Source: Pyrrhoderma lamaoense (Eukaryota > Basidiomycota > Agaricomycetes > Hymenochaetales > Hymenochaetaceae). Taken from it: a stretch of 64,000 nt of DNA. Under the pieces are notes generated by a model. It did no database searches. It was not told where the DNA came from and worked only from the letters and a program-made list of their open reading frames with translations. Positions 1 to 12,605 of the stretch are shown piece after piece; position 1 is the first letter of the stretch, and every line of letters begins with the position of its first letter. The translations under genes and the position numbers were made by a program. Where the stretch lies: positions 1 through 64,000 of the forward strand of contig NBAZ01000007.1 of assembly GCA_002794735.1 (NCBI GenBank), in the 5' to 3' direction.

Positions 1-634
1 TTCATGTATGGTGCCGGAAAAGCAAGAACCGAAGGATGATATACTCCGTGACATGCTATGGCGATGACGAACAGTACTATATACTTTTTAATATGTATGT
101 ATAATGTATAGTGGTGTAACAAAAGTTATACACATCACGATTTTTACGCAATTTCAAATGTATTCTTAATCTTCGCGCTCATTTTTTATTTATACGACCT
201 AGCTAGATCCTTTTTCTCTATTTTCTTAATTTTTGCATTCCCCCCAGACAATAAATGTACAACTTGTTTTTCTTCTTCTTCTCGCATGTATATCACCTAA
301 TAAAAATGAGTCGAGTGCAATATCCGAAGAAGTAAGTTACATGAAAATCTTTTAAGTACTTTATTACGGCACTTGTCAGTTTTAGTGGCGGTACCGGCGA
401 TTGATATCTACCCGGGCTTGCTAGAGCAGTACTGGAAGTGTATAATTTGCGCCCAATGCCAGAGTATTGGAAATATTAATAATATCACTTTGCTTCTAAA
501 AACAGCCCCCAACAGTTGTTGCCTTGATGGATCGTGTAACTCTGAATCCAAGTCTCCACGCTTGACTTCTGACTTTGACCTTCTGTTGCTAATTTTTCAA
601 TGCATACAATCTTTACCAGCCAAATAGCACGCCG
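1..634. other. Non-coding flank before the first gene
   Basis: AT-rich sequence with stops in all frames and no convincing exon. The only open stretch (about 373-627) lacks an ATG and has no recognisable domain. It probably holds the 3' end of an upstream transcript and the promoter of the gene starting at 635. Confidence 0.5.
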
Positions 635-1851
635 ATGAGCGTCATTCTTTGGCTTCTAGTCCTGTTATCGTCATGGTGTACAGCAAGGCTCGTCAATGTA
701 ACAATTGACGATACGAATGGAGACCAACTCAATGGCAAACAGATTCAATATAATGATGGATGGCAACAGGGAAACGGATGCGAATCATGCACCGCGAAAC
801 CGGGACCAGCGAGCTCTGCGTGGGATAGCACATGGCACGACACAACAGCTCAGCCTGATGGGACACCTGAAAATCTCACATATGATTCGCTTCGAATAGC
901 ATCTGTCTCTTTTTCTGGTGAGTAAACCATATCGTTCAATTTTCCAATATATACCTTCAACTGGGGATCAAGGCACCGCCGTTTATGTCAGCTGTATCAC
1001 CACTGGTTCCTCCGTCTCCCCAGACGGAAACTCTGATATGACATTCTACATTGATGATGTATTTGCGGGTATCTTTGAACAGTCACCGAATAACAATACG
1101 AGTTACAACTTTGGCACTATCGTTTTCTCGAAGACTGATCTGGCCGATGGGAATCATACAGTCAGACTAGAGGCGGGTCATTCCGGGATAAAGTCACTTG
1201 TGTTACTGGATGCCATAATATACTCGTGAGTTATTTTTAGAATACTGATATCATTCAAATCAGCGGGTTTATGTTTGCATCTCTTTATGTATGTAGAACA
1301 AGTACAGATGATAACCCAACGTTGTCTATATCCTCTTCGCAGGAGACACCTCAGAGTGAGCGAATGACCACAAGAGTACCCATATCAGTGCGATAGTTGC
1401 AGGTTCTGTAGCCGGTGCTTTTGTTCTCATAAGTATTACTGTTCTGATTTTGGTTATCCGTCGGAGACGAAAAAAGTTGCAGCCAGGACAGAATACGAGC
1501 ATTGATCCATATCATCTTAAACCCAAGGAGGAGAGTCAGTTAGGACGTGAAACTGTCTCGTTGACTCCTTTCACTCCCAATACAATAAGGACTTGCGAGT
1601 TCTGTTCCTGTACCTCTTGTTCGAACTGTACAGATTGTCGTTCTAATCACGCTTCCTCGTCATCTGCTGATGCTTCGAGCTCGAGAGCGACAATAGTACC
1701 AGGAAAGAAGCATTCAACACCAAGACAAGAACTTAGATATGGACGACGGCCTCGCAAGCAAGGTACAAGTTCGAAGCATAAAAAGAATCGAGAACCTGTA
1801 GAGAAGCGCTTAGCTCGGCCTCTGCCAGTTCCTCCAAGCCGTATATCATGA
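635..1851 (+). CDS. Single-pass membrane protein with secreted ectodomain and Cys-rich cytoplasmic tail
   Basis: I do not recognise the family. The protein starts with a clear signal peptide (MSVILWLLVLLSSWCTA). An ectodomain of roughly 170 residues follows, rich in Asn, Asp, Ser and Thr with several N-x-S/T sites. A transmembrane helix beginning AIVAGSVAGAFVL is followed by an RRRRKK stop-transfer, so the C-terminus should be cytoplasmic. The tail carries a Cys cluster (C-x2-C-x-C-x2-C-x2-C-x2-C, about 1594-1638) and many Ser, Arg and Lys. Exons are 635-917, 973-1225 and then a piece ending at the TGA at 1849-1851. The last junction is unclear: either a long intron ends just before about 1378, or one base is missing near 1376-1391, because the helix lies in a different frame from the exon before it. 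This layout (signal peptide, ectodomain, helix, low-complexity tail) is common in Agaricomycetes; a cell-surface role is inferred only. Confidence 0.65.
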
Positions 1852-2271
1852 TCTAGGTTAGAACTTTCTGGTAGTAAATTTTCCATGGCGAAACAAAACT
1901 TCTTTCTTTCTGCTATATTTTAAGATATTTGTATTTGAACCTTTTTCTTGTTCACGAAACTTGTATGCATACGTACAATTCGAATGGTTTTGAATTTCAA
2001 AAAGTATTCTATATCTTGTTTTTGTTGTACACACGTTTAAGTTCTTTCTATTGCTGAACCCATCACTTTTCACTTTGAGGCACCACAGTCGATTGAAATG
2101 TCATTTTTTGAGGATTCAGAGCCCCAATCTAACTTGATGATGCGAGTGTCTGCATTGATATATACTGCACCTCCGAAATCATTGTCATTTGAAACAGCTT
2201 AGGCTATGAAAATTTGAGATCCGATATAGTGAGTACAATGCGACTCATTGAGAGAAAGGTGTTAGGTAAAA

Positions 2272-2294
2272 ATAGTGTCACGCCGTGACACTAT
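2272..2294. promoter_or_regulatory. 23-bp near-perfect palindrome upstream of the WD40 gene
   Basis: Two 11-bp arms (ATAGTGTCACG and its exact reverse complement) flank a single central C. A further TGTCAC copy follows at 2297-2302. The element lies about 120 bp upstream of the ATG at 2417, where a promoter operator would be expected. Binding by a dimeric factor is inferred. Confidence 0.5.
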
Positions 2295-2416
2295 CTGTCA
2301 CACTTAATATCTCACTTCTGGGCCTCAGTGGAGGTTGAGCAAACCCGTCACTCATATAACCTTCCACAAGGACCATTGACTTATCTTCAAGTAAAGACTC
2401 CATCTGAAATGATCAG

Positions 2417-5400
2417 ATGTCCCCTATAATGACTTCGAGAATGGATGAAACGTCACACATCCCTTTAGAAAAGGCCCTTGGTGTAAAGGGAAAAGTCCGT
2501 CTGCGACCATATGGAAGTGTTAAGCATCCTCACTTCGTTCTTCGACAAGTCGATGAAGAGGAGTACGAAGATAGCTCTGGGAAGAAGCACAGACGAGCCA
2601 TCTTCAGTTTCTTCGCACACAAACTCATAAACGTTAAACCTGGCAAGGAGCTATTCATGTGTGTACAGCCCTTTGGCGATGAATTACAGGAACGTGTCGT
2701 CACTGTTGAAGCAGATATATCAGATGAAGGAGAAGCAGCCAAAGATTTGCCTGTGGACAAAAAGTCTGATAGCTCATGTTTACAAAGGGAACAAACTCTC
2801 CCACCGAAACTGAGAAAATTGTTGGGAAGGAAATCCTCGTCGCCATTAAGTGTTGGTTCGTGTTCATATAATATTCTTATACATTAATATCTAAGAGCAT
2901 ATACTAATAACTCACTCAATAAGGGACTCAAGGTGATGTACTTAGTCAGAAAAAAGTATCTGTAGGTGTACAGGTGGATCTTGCGACGTTAGCGGTTGAA
3001 CCAAGAAATAATGGTGCGTTGATAATCTACGAACTAAGCTATCTACTCAATCTCTATGAATAACCCACATCATTGTTAATAATTGTATATTAATCACAGA
3101 CATCCCAATGCTGGTTCCTGAGGTACAAATCGAGCCTTCTAAATCTGTGTCTGGCCCAAGTCATCTCGAGACAGACCAAGGACATATACCGTTGCATGCC
3201 ACAGAAGAAATAAATCAAACTTCAGAAAATATCACAACTATAATGGGATGTAAAGCCAATGAAGGTGGTATACATTCATCCAATGATCAGGTGGTACCAC
3301 TACCTCATCGTAGTCTTTCTCCGATGGAGATAGAGTCTGCTTCCTCGTCGCCGGAATACTCTCCTGCGAGGCTTGTTTTAGATTTACCTGTTTTCAACTC
3401 TGAAACTGGTGTTCAAAATCAAGATGACATGTTACCACCCGATAGCCTCCCTCCTGCTTCTGTGATCCATCATGTTAATTCCCCTGTTTTCCGTGAGTCA
3501 GAAGGATCACTTAGACTATCTTTATCTCTAATATGTCCTAAAGCACTGAAGCTGGAACCGGAAGAAATAGCTCTACCTCCGTCTCCTTCCTTACGCTCTC
3601 AATCAGCCTCAAGCGTAGCAACTTCACCTCATACTATATCTTCTCTTAAATACCGAGAGCCAACCTTTGTTCCTGCGATGAATCCGCAGTCATATATCAG
3701 TCCATCTCTAAGTACTTCGTCACCTAAACAGCTGGAAAGAGGAAGAAATATGTGCAAAGTACATGGACAGGAAACCACACCACATAACTCTCATGAATTT
3801 GAAAAAGGTAATGAAATAAAGTTAGCAGAAGGAGAGGATCGGGGAGAACGGATTGTGCACGCGGGTATTCAGCGTGTTCCGAGTCCAGATAAGGAGAAAC
3901 TAATCCGCACCCCAGTGCCTACTACTGCACCTATTTTTGCACCTTCTAGTTCACCTCCACCTACGACACGTGAAGCTTCATGTTCAATCCCAACACAAGA
4001 TGTGGGCTCGCTTACTCGCTCATCCACTTCGTCGTCCTTAGAATCGCAACTCGCTGACCTAAGTAGTCTTCAAAACCTGACATCTACCTCATATACACAT
4101 CTTCAGTACCATGCACCTCCACCCCGAAATAGGAAAAAACGTAAACGTTCATCTAAGATGACAATACCAGAAACACTGCAGATAGAAGGGCTACATGGAA
4201 ACGGCAGTTTCGCTAACATCCCACCAGAGAAAAAATGGAAATTACAGACGAATATTAATTCAGATTATCAGGCCCCGTCTTGGATTACTAGCTCAGACTT
4301 TTCTCCTACATCATGCTCACAGTGTAAGTGCCATGTAGTCAAATCAGATTCATCTACAATGAATATTTTAGTTAGCGAACGCCTTTCTTTGGAAGCACCT
4401 CAAACTCTTATCCCTCACCTACCTCCTTATGTACCAAGTCCACAGTCCTCGTCAACTCCAACTATGCCTACGTATTCAAATCTTCTTGAAACAGGTCTTG
4501 TCAAATCAGGGCATGCTGGTCACTTGTCGAGTCTTTCTCTTGAGCCATCAAAAGCCGCAGGCATGGCTGGTGCTCCAGTTCAATTATCTACTGTTTTCCG
4601 ATCTCCCATATCGACGGATAGAGTCAATCCGTGGCCAATTCCAGATAAACGTAATGCTTTTGACATATCCAAGCCAATCTACTAATTACCTTTTTGGTGT
4701 AGCCCCAAGGACTCGTTATACATGAGATTACCTTCTTTAGGCTCTTCCTTCATTACATTCGATGGGTCAGGTCGGGAATCCGGAGTCAACTCAATTGTTT
4801 ATAATATGGCTGGCGATCTTCTTGCTATCGTGTGTACGTACATGTACACTCCGCTTTATATATGTACCGGCTCATAAATTTTCATAGGTAGAGATAGTAC
4901 GATACGGATATGGAGCAACACTTCACGTTCGGAGATGGCGAAGCTAACACATAACACACCCGTTAAGTCTGTTGTATGGTTGGAGGATAACACATATAGC
5001 CCTGTTGCGCAACCATTAGCTATTGCATCTCTGGGGACCAATGGTATTGTCAACAAATGGACCTTGACGGTAAAAAAAAGTATATACAAAAAATGGTCTT
5101 TCTAATCATATATTATTATAGGCTAGCAACATTTGGGAGTGGTCAAATATGATTGATACTGGCGACGAAAGACCTTCATGTCTCGCTTACTATCACGGCT
5201 TGATAGCCGTCTCTAATCCAAGACGAGGTATCAGATTATGGAAATTTGATGACGGTCTGTATTGTCTTTTGGTACAATGACTGCACTGAATATTGATTTT
5301 GTTTTATAGTTATCCGTTTATGGAAGGCATTCGATCGAGTCATCCCACGCAAAGATGTTGTATCCATTAAATTCGCTAATGATGGAAATGAACTATTATG

Positions 5401-6116
5401 TGCGGGAGTTGATGGTTCAGTGTAAGTTTGTTAAAATATAAGCGATATATGTTTGTTCTTAACTTTGAGTTAGATTCCGAACTATAATACCTGAACTTAG
5501 AATTCAATCTATTATTACTTTTAAGACGAAGGTGTAAGTGACATTTGAATCCGACTATTTTTGCTATAAGATTTTTTCTCATCTATCTATAGCTTCAGCA
5601 TAGTCGTAGACTCAGCCAAAGTTCTGCATTGATATCAAGGGCTTGTGGCGTGCTCATCTTGTTGATATAAGTCAAGGGAGAGACGGGAAACCGTTCGGAA
5701 ATATCATACAAGACTACATACCGCGTGATGTTGAACAGAATTACGGAGAACGTGTTGCAAACTCCTTCGGAGCGATATTTGCAAGTAGAGATGATCTTGT
5801 TATATATGGTACAATTAGCGGGAGAATCTTGGTTTGGGACAGACAAAGAGGATGCGTAACTTATGAGCTAGTAACTGGACAAGGTAGGTACTTTCTAGAG
5901 TTATCATTTTTAAGACTTTACTGATTCCCACCGTCGTAAGATGTAACCGTTCAAGCTGTTGCGGTATGGCACCTAGTTTTTAAGACTTATACATAAATCT
6001 AATACTTATCACTGCGTTTTTAGAGCTACGATGGAAGACAGGGAGAACAATATCTTGTTAGTTGCACTCGCCAGGGTGTTCTGACCTGGTGGGAGCTTCC
6101 GATCCGCCTCTACTAA
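2417..6116 (+). CDS. Large WD40-repeat protein with long disordered N-terminal half
   Basis: The N-terminal ~110 residues look folded (charged, with aromatic stretches). About 550 Ser/Pro/Thr-rich residues follow, containing a basic nuclear-localisation-like motif RNRKKRKRSSK (about 4125-4157). The C-terminal part is a beta-propeller: STIRIWS near 4890, IRLWK twice at 5240-5320, RILVWD near 5825 and a final VLTWWEL just before the TAA at 6114-6116. Exons from 4703 on join cleanly across short introns (4834-4892, 5070-5122, 5257-5310 and others). One join is out of frame: the intron ending GTGTAG at 4702 should lead into a C-run (4703-4706) that looks one base short. ATGs at 2417 and 2429 are both possible starts. 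WD40 propellers are protein-docking platforms; the motif suggests a nuclear role, but the specific function is unknown. Confidence 0.75.
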
Positions 6117-6467
6117 TTCATGAACGAAATTTCTGTTTTTGCTCGCTTCTACTTGTATCCTTATCACTCTAAGTTATATTTTCGTGTTATTCATTGGCTT
6201 GGATGGATGATTGAATAAACTTTCGCAAATATACTTGCAGGCTTATGCCTCTTGGCATGGTTGTGACGTACTTTTATAAATATGTATAATATCACTATAA
6301 TGGATTATTAATATATTGTATTCGATATATCATTACTATATGCAGATCTGTATTTGAAATGATGTCACAGTGTTACGTGGTTGAAACGAACATATCTCTA
6401 TGATCATCATCATGGGTTTACTCACCATCCACTGGTAGTCGTGACGCATCGGCGATGAGTTGAGACA

Positions 6468-8922
6468 ATGGCGACTACATTTCATAATCTATCGCACTTC
6501 AGAGAGTACGTCGTTAAATGCTATAATTGATTATGCTAATTCTCACTACTTCAATAGGCCTGAAGGCGATGACTGGGATACCGATATTTTGCCAGAAATT
6601 CCAACGGGAACTAACACCGACATTTCTAAGGCACATCATCAACCGTATACTCCTTCAAATGTAACGTATACAAATCGTACACGGACTTCATCTCTGGGAT
6701 CGGTGCCAAGCACAAAACCAGTTCGCACCCGAAAAACCTCCTCTTCAACTCGTGAACTAGTGCGCGTACTGATTGAGGAGAATCTTCTCGATACCGAAAA
6801 TACTCATGCTCAGTTAGCTCATGCATATGATGTGCTTCGAGCCGAAAGTAAACGCGCAGCTGAAGCGGAGCGTGTCGCAAATGAAGCAAAGGAGCGACTG
6901 AGAGGCATAGCTAATAGCCGTATGGAAGCTCTTAAAGAAGCTGCCCGGGCACAGTCAGAGCTTCGAACGTACAAACTTCAATTAGAAGCCGCACAGCAGC
7001 GGATCAGAGACGCGAATGAGCTTACAAAACTTGCTGAAGCGGATAAAGAGCGCTCGAGAAGAAAGCAAAGGAGTTGCGTAAGATTATCGACAAATATCGA
7101 GAAAATACGTTGACTCGACAGGCAAAGGAAGAAGGTGTGCGTGAAGGGAGGCTAGAGGTACTCAGGGAGCTCACTCATCATGCAGGAGAGAACGTTTATG
7201 AGGTGCTTCCATCGACATCAAGTAATGCAACAATATTACCTGTACCACCGCCAGCGTCTGTGCTTATCAGAAATAGGCATTCTACAACACCAAAAATCCA
7301 GTACAAAGCCTCTCCAGGGAATGGGTTCTCACAGGGAATTCCAACTGTGACTCGGCAATCAATAACTCCCCCAGTACGCCGTCGTACACCATCGTATCCT
7401 ATCCCCCACCAGTAACACAACCGGTGCCTCCTCCTCCTTCAATACCTGTCCTTCCAAGGCAAACAGCAACCCCCATACCTCATAGCTCGCGAGGAATACC
7501 TGATGAAATTATCATCAAATCTCCCATTGCAACGCGTCCACTTGATGAACATCTAATTTCTCGTCCATTAACAGCATCTTCTCATTATCGCGATGATATA
7601 CTTCATCCCCCACCACGTCCACCTTCACATGCATCAACTCCAATGATCCAACAGCATGAAAATCAGCGTGTTATCGATCCAGCAGTACTTGGTGCTTTGT
7701 CTGCCGGAAGAATATACACTGATGATTATAGTTCGGACTCCGATGCTGAAACTGAGCCTATGGATGATCTTTCAAACCTTCCTTCCCTCTCTCAGCGACA
7801 AGATAAACAATGGCTACCACAACAGGAGATAGTATGTATACCCATTTCACCCCAGCTCCTCGCTCTCTAAATATCTTCGATAGATAATACCAAGGCCCGC
7901 CCTACTCCTAGTCACCACAGAAGAGAGGTCTCAACTGTTTTTCCACCATCCCCTGTGACCCAACCTTTAAGGGATCAAATAACTGGACCCCCTTTTCTGC
8001 GTCGCTCTTCTACAGACTCTTCCGTATCATCTGAAGTACCATATCCTCGTGTTGCAGCTCTACGTAGAAGAGATGGCAATGCCCGGCGTATGAGCCTAGA
8101 CAGTGATTCCAGCGTGCCTTCAATCAATATTGAACCCCCTACTCGTTCAAGTAGTGAAGCTTCACTTGCTACTACCGTCGCTGGACATCTTCTACCAAGT
8201 GGGGAAGTTGCTCAAGAACCCGACTTTAGTGCAGCGCCTCCTGGTTACAATCCTCCTGTAAGGGAAAGTAATCATCAGCCATTGACTTCTCCGCACCAGC
8301 ATTCAAGACCTCAAAGCAGGACCGGTTTCCGATATGGCCCACCTGCTCCTAAAACTGGCCCTGTTATTCCAGGTATACCTAATCCTCAGAGGCCATTCTC
8401 ACCTCTATCGAGGATTCCTGAGCCTCATTCTCCACGATCATCTCCAAATTCACGTATGCATGTCGACGGACTTCCGGGCAGCAGGGTATCTCGGATTACT
8501 TCAGTCTTCGCCAAGGTTCTTCGCCTCAAAATAGACGCGAGCCCACAGGATCTCCTGTCAGCCCCATTAGCCCGTACAATACCGGACCTAATTTCGATGA
8601 TGAGACAATTGGAAGACCAGGCTATACACCACGGCCTAGTGGAATTTTACTGGATGGCCGTCGTAGGAAAGAGTCAATCTCCCAAATACCTGGATCTTCC
8701 ATTCATCGTCCGCCTTCTCGAGCATCACAAACAATGTTTGAGGACTTTGGATTTGATGTACCAGGCCACCCAACCTCCGAACGGAGCACTGAATATAATA
8801 TCAACGGTCCCGGACGGGTACGTACAAGTAGTATGTCTACTAGCAGAACAAGGGAAGTCCCTAGTCGGACTTCGTACAGAAGTACACCATTTGTACGTTC
8901 TAATGGATTAATGGACAACTAA
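6468..8922 (+). CDS. Coiled-coil protein with Pro/Ser-rich C-terminal region
   Basis: The short first exon (MATTFHNLSHFRE) is spliced across a ~50-nt intron to residues rich in Asp/Thr. A coiled coil of about 120 residues follows (Ala/Glu/Arg/Lys heptads, 6740-7180), then a long Pro/Ser/Arg-rich disordered region to the TAA at 8920-8922. No known domain is visible. The reading frame changes three times, each time as if one base were missing: near 7050, in the C5 run at 7403-7407, and between about 8455 and 8500. Downstream of the last change the protein continues in a Pro/Ser-rich frame with motifs such as TGSPVSPISPYN. An intron lies around 7827-7880. The protein may be a cytoskeletal or scaffold component, judged only from the coiled coil. 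Confidence 0.6.
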
Positions 8923-9738
8923 CTTATTTAGGATTACTCAAGTGTCTCATTTTGTAACAATTGTATCGTTTGTGTTTTAGTTTGTTTACTTACATGTTAT
9001 AATGTTGTTTCTCTGGGATACCTTTTTTACATTTCATCTCTTAAAATATTTTCGGAGTTAAGTTGCTTCGAGTCTGATATCGTATGAATCTAACAGTATT
9101 GTTTATATACTTGTGGTCGTGCGTTAAGCTATGTACAATCGGGTTAATGGGAACCACTAGTAATTTATAGTATTCTTCAGCGAGGCGAGTTATGTATGTC
9201 TCTCAATATTATTCATAGTTATTCGGGTCAGTTTGTCCATCTCTAGGCATGACTATCTTATTTCTCCAGGACTAAGTAATAACACCATCATCTTCAATGT
9301 ACCCTACTCCTTCAGTTGTATCTCTCCTTCCTTCAGATTCTTTCTCAGATAATTTATAATAAGAAGTTGCTATACATCTTCATAACCCCTTATATCTACT
9401 GCATGAAAAAATAGATCGTTATATGAAGGACACGTGAACCTTATACTCCCAGGTTCTTTGCAGATAAAATCGAGGCCGTCCATTACTCCATATTTATTTC
9501 TAACAGCTGCATTATAATCGAGTTAGGGAACCCTTGCAACTTACAGAAAAGTAGGCAGTCTGTGATACTGGACAGAAAATACCAGCATTAAGTATGTAAA
9601 TCTAACCTCCTGCTAGCTTTAATATCAGATGGACCCTCAAACATCTAACAAATTCCTGACGCTCGAAAGAAAAGAAGTTGCACATTCAGACATCAGCAAA
9701 TAATAATACTAACATTAACTAGAAACATTTTTTCAGGC
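8923..9738. other. Intergenic region between two convergent genes
   Basis: AT-rich, no open exon on either strand. It should hold the 3' UTRs and polyadenylation sites of the + gene ending at 8922 and of WBP1 ending at 9739. Confidence 0.5.
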
Positions 9739-11180
9739 TCACTCAGCCTTCTTCCCCTTCCCTGTTTTCTCGGCTCCCCCACCTGCCAGCCAAAGTACAC
9801 AGAATAATACAAACGCGGCACTTGAGCTAATTGCGCCAGTGTAGTATGGCCATGCAGCACTCAAGAAACGAGGATAACCATCATGTCGAGGCGGAACAAC
9901 TGGTACAGTCATCGCGCTATTAAGGAAATTCCAGCCGCGTCTTTTATAATCGACTACAAACTTGAAAACTCCATGACGGTCTGGGGCTCGGAAAACTAAG
10001 CTATACTTCCTGGATGTTCTGGATTTGGTGGTAGTGAAGTGCGCACGAAAGGGTCAAGCATAGTAAATTCGAGTTGAAGATCATCAACACCAGAATACGG
10101 AACCCATTCCCCTGACTCCGAGTTCCATTTGCTGATTTCTGCACTATACTCAATCATGTCCTTCACGGTATATTGGCTGGGAGGTTCTGTCGAATTTGAT
10201 GACGCGTGTTTGTGTGCTGTTTGGTCGATACGCAGTACATTCGACTCTTTGAAGGTCCACTTCGCTATATCCTGCACAAACTGCCCATTTCCAGATCCCT
10301 CTACTTCAGCGTATTTATCGCTGAAGACTTCTACACCTCCAGCCCAAAGTGCTCGTGCTCCTGTACGAGTCTGGAATCCCGTAACAAGCCCTAAACTAGA
10401 ACCTGCCCAAAGTCCTTCTCCACCTTTCTCAGATGCATCAACAAGAGAGTCCGCATCCGCATCGGAGTTTGATTCTGCCGCGAAAGCTTCAGGAGGAGCT
10501 CGAAGAATCGGTACAATGAACGGGTTGGGGGAAAACGCGTGAGGAGTACCTGAGAAGAGTACTGGAGGTATATTCGAAGAGAGAATGGGATGCTCAGTCG
10601 GCACTGGAGCAGATACTATGTTCCGATCTCCAGTGGGAGAGAAATGAGAGATAAGTGGTGTGTGGGGCGGGGCAGGAATGAGGGAAAATTCAGCGGCAAG
10701 TGATGTAAGAGGTGTTTGGGCCGGGGATAGAGCAAATATGATGTTTACATCTGACGATAATAAGGTGACAAGAGATTGGGGTGAAATATCGGGGCATAAG
10801 CTAAGAAGTAGAGTATTAGCATGTTCTTCGTATACTGACTACGTTAAACACACATACATTTAGTTGTTGGCGCAAAGAATACGACATGAGCGAACTGAGG
10901 CACATCATCTTCTATTATGAGTGGTGCTTTTTGCTTTGGATCTCTGAACGTGAGTTCGAATCCCCTCTCTATAATCCATGTAGCTCAATAAAAGTTGACG
11001 AATGATAAAGTCATTTAAAAGTACAAACAAACCTTCAAGCCCGTTGAAGAAGATTGTAAAGTTCTCCCTCGGGAGATCATTTTCAAGGAGAACAAGAACA
11101 GAGTTACCAGTTGCAGATTTTGCCAGACCCAAGGAAACCAAGGTGAAAAGCTGGGCAGCGAGTGCGATCCAACGCCTCAT
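9739..11180 (-). CDS. WBP1: Oligosaccharyltransferase 48 kDa subunit Wbp1/OST48
   Basis: Wbp1/OST48 is an essential ER-membrane subunit of oligosaccharyltransferase, which transfers the glycan from dolichol diphosphate to Asn of nascent proteins. The start is the ATG at 11178-11180, giving an N-terminal signal sequence (MRRWIALAAQLFTLVSLGLA). The conserved N-terminal strand SVLVLLENDLPRENFTIFF follows, then FELTFRDPK and the family's APTTK region. Typical C-terminal blocks include IAKWTFKESNVLRI, SQYTVKDMIEYS, GWVPYSG-like and LEFTMLDPFVRT. After these comes a luminal domain, one transmembrane helix and a KKAE tail before the TGA at 9739-9741. Short introns lie near 10973-11042 and about 10800-10860. 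The frame breaks once, at a TT pair (10007-10008) inside an expected KYSLVFRAPD motif, as if one base were missing. Length otherwise fits the family. Confidence 0.92.
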
Positions 11181-11369
11181 GCTGCCTGATCGATCGTTTT
11201 AAGATGAGAGTCAAGGTTAGTGAATTAGCCATTGACGCGTCGTGACACGTAGCCTTGGACTGCGCAGTAACGGTGATTATTATAACAACACGTTAATATT
11301 AGACATCTATAATTAGGTCTACAATTACATAAGCCATACTTCCCCTTAGTCCCTCATCCAAAATAGATC

Positions 11370-12058
11370 TTAACCAAAAACTAGAGACATGAAGACCACT
11401 ACGCAACCTCCAAGAATCATTAGCGATAGTTGTCTATATTCGGTCCATATCCTCTTCCACAGTAATTTCACTAAGAAGTATCCTACAGCAAGTAAAGAAA
11501 CTATAGCTGGCACCACCATAATTCTACGCATCCACCACCCGTCCCAGCGTTGGAACGGCCATGCTAATGGAGGAACAGAGGATGGGTCTTTCCATAGTAT
11601 CCAGATTAGTATAAATTTTGCAACATGCCATACGCGAAAGAACATCTGGCAATAAATCATCCAGAAAATAAGAATCCGAATAGCACATTGTGAATTATAT
11701 TCATATTCAAACTTTTCCTTGGCAGTAGCCTATAATGCTGATTAGTATTTCTGGTAAGATAAGGGGTAATTATAGGAGGAGCTCACTAGTTTTCTTCTCT
11801 TTACTTCTTGTAATCCTTCAAACCGGCCAAGTTCGTATTCAAATGCTTCGTCGCTTAGGATACCCTAGATGGTGGTTTATGGGTGGATACAGCACCATAC
11901 GTAAATAGCTATACGTACTTTATATGCCGATCGAAGGTTAGCTACTCTCCAGTCTCTGGAGCTTGCTTCTAAAGGCGAATCATGATCCTGATAATTATTG
12001 TTGGTCCTGAATTATACAACTCCTCGTATATGGAACTTACATCATTGAACTTCTCCAT
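11370..12058 (-). CDS. Small multi-pass membrane protein of unknown function
   Basis: The ATG is at 12056-12058. A polar N-terminal ~90 residues is followed by a basic/aromatic stretch (EVKRRKLEKFEYEYN) and then at least three hydrophobic helices with many Trp (IWILWKDP, RWDGWWMRR). The TAA is at 11370-11372. Introns of about 55-70 nt lie near 11720-11790 and 11869-11910. Near 11995-12002 one base appears to be missing between the start and the second coding block; alternatively a tiny intron lies there. The strand is the same as WBP1, 189 bp downstream of the WBP1 start. The Trp-rich membrane region suggests an organellar or ER membrane protein, but I do not recognise the family. Confidence 0.55.
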
Positions 12059-12605
12059 AAATAATGGGCAGGCGTAGTGTGTTGCGAGTAGGTTTTAGGA
12101 TTCAGTGGAAATATAATCCAATAGATTATGTCGGTCTGTAGTTAGTGTGAATGCTAAATGAAGAGAAAGGTTTCTGTGCATCTTCAGAGATGAACATCTA
12201 GACGCGTCTGGTTACGGTTTGTGGTTCAATGTGACAATATGACAGTGTAACACTAATATCATAAACCGCATGACTAATTTTTATCACTATAGATGTATCT
12301 CGTTATCAAGTAGTACGCATATACTACACCAACCTCAATGGGGCGTCCTCATCCATGGTAATGGTATGTCTTGTAGCACAACATCCCAAACACATAAAAA
12401 CTTGTTAACAGGCTCAATAAGCTCAGGTTTTCTGATCTATGCCTCTATCACTAAGCATCAGCTAACGAAGGTCAACCTCGGCCTTTGGCGGATGCTCTGG
12501 ATACTTTAACGTCACCATCAACCTACATTATTCTAGTATAATCAACAAGTTTATTAGTCATCTCCACACTATTGCTCTAACTCAATCTCCTCCACGTCTA
12601 CTATC
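12059..12605. promoter_or_regulatory. Divergent promoter region
   Basis: This 550-bp stretch separates the start of the minus-strand membrane protein (12058) from the + strand CMD-like gene (12606), so it should carry both promoters. A weak open stretch at 12270-12509 on + contains a small hydrophobic segment but has no clean start or splice pattern. Confidence 0.4.

Noticed and set aside
373..627. Open frame before the first gene
   Set aside because: Lacks an ATG, has no domain, and ends just upstream of a gene with a clear signal peptide; best seen as chance.
10946..10970. GAGTTCGAATCCCC, like the T-arm of a tRNA
   Set aside because: It is the reverse complement of WBP1 codons for RGFELT; no acceptor stem or anticodon arm fits around it.
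12270..12509. Open stretch with a small hydrophobic segment (SISSGFLIYASITKHQ)
   Set aside because: No start/splice combination gives an intact small protein, and the region is a divergent promoter; not enough to call a gene.
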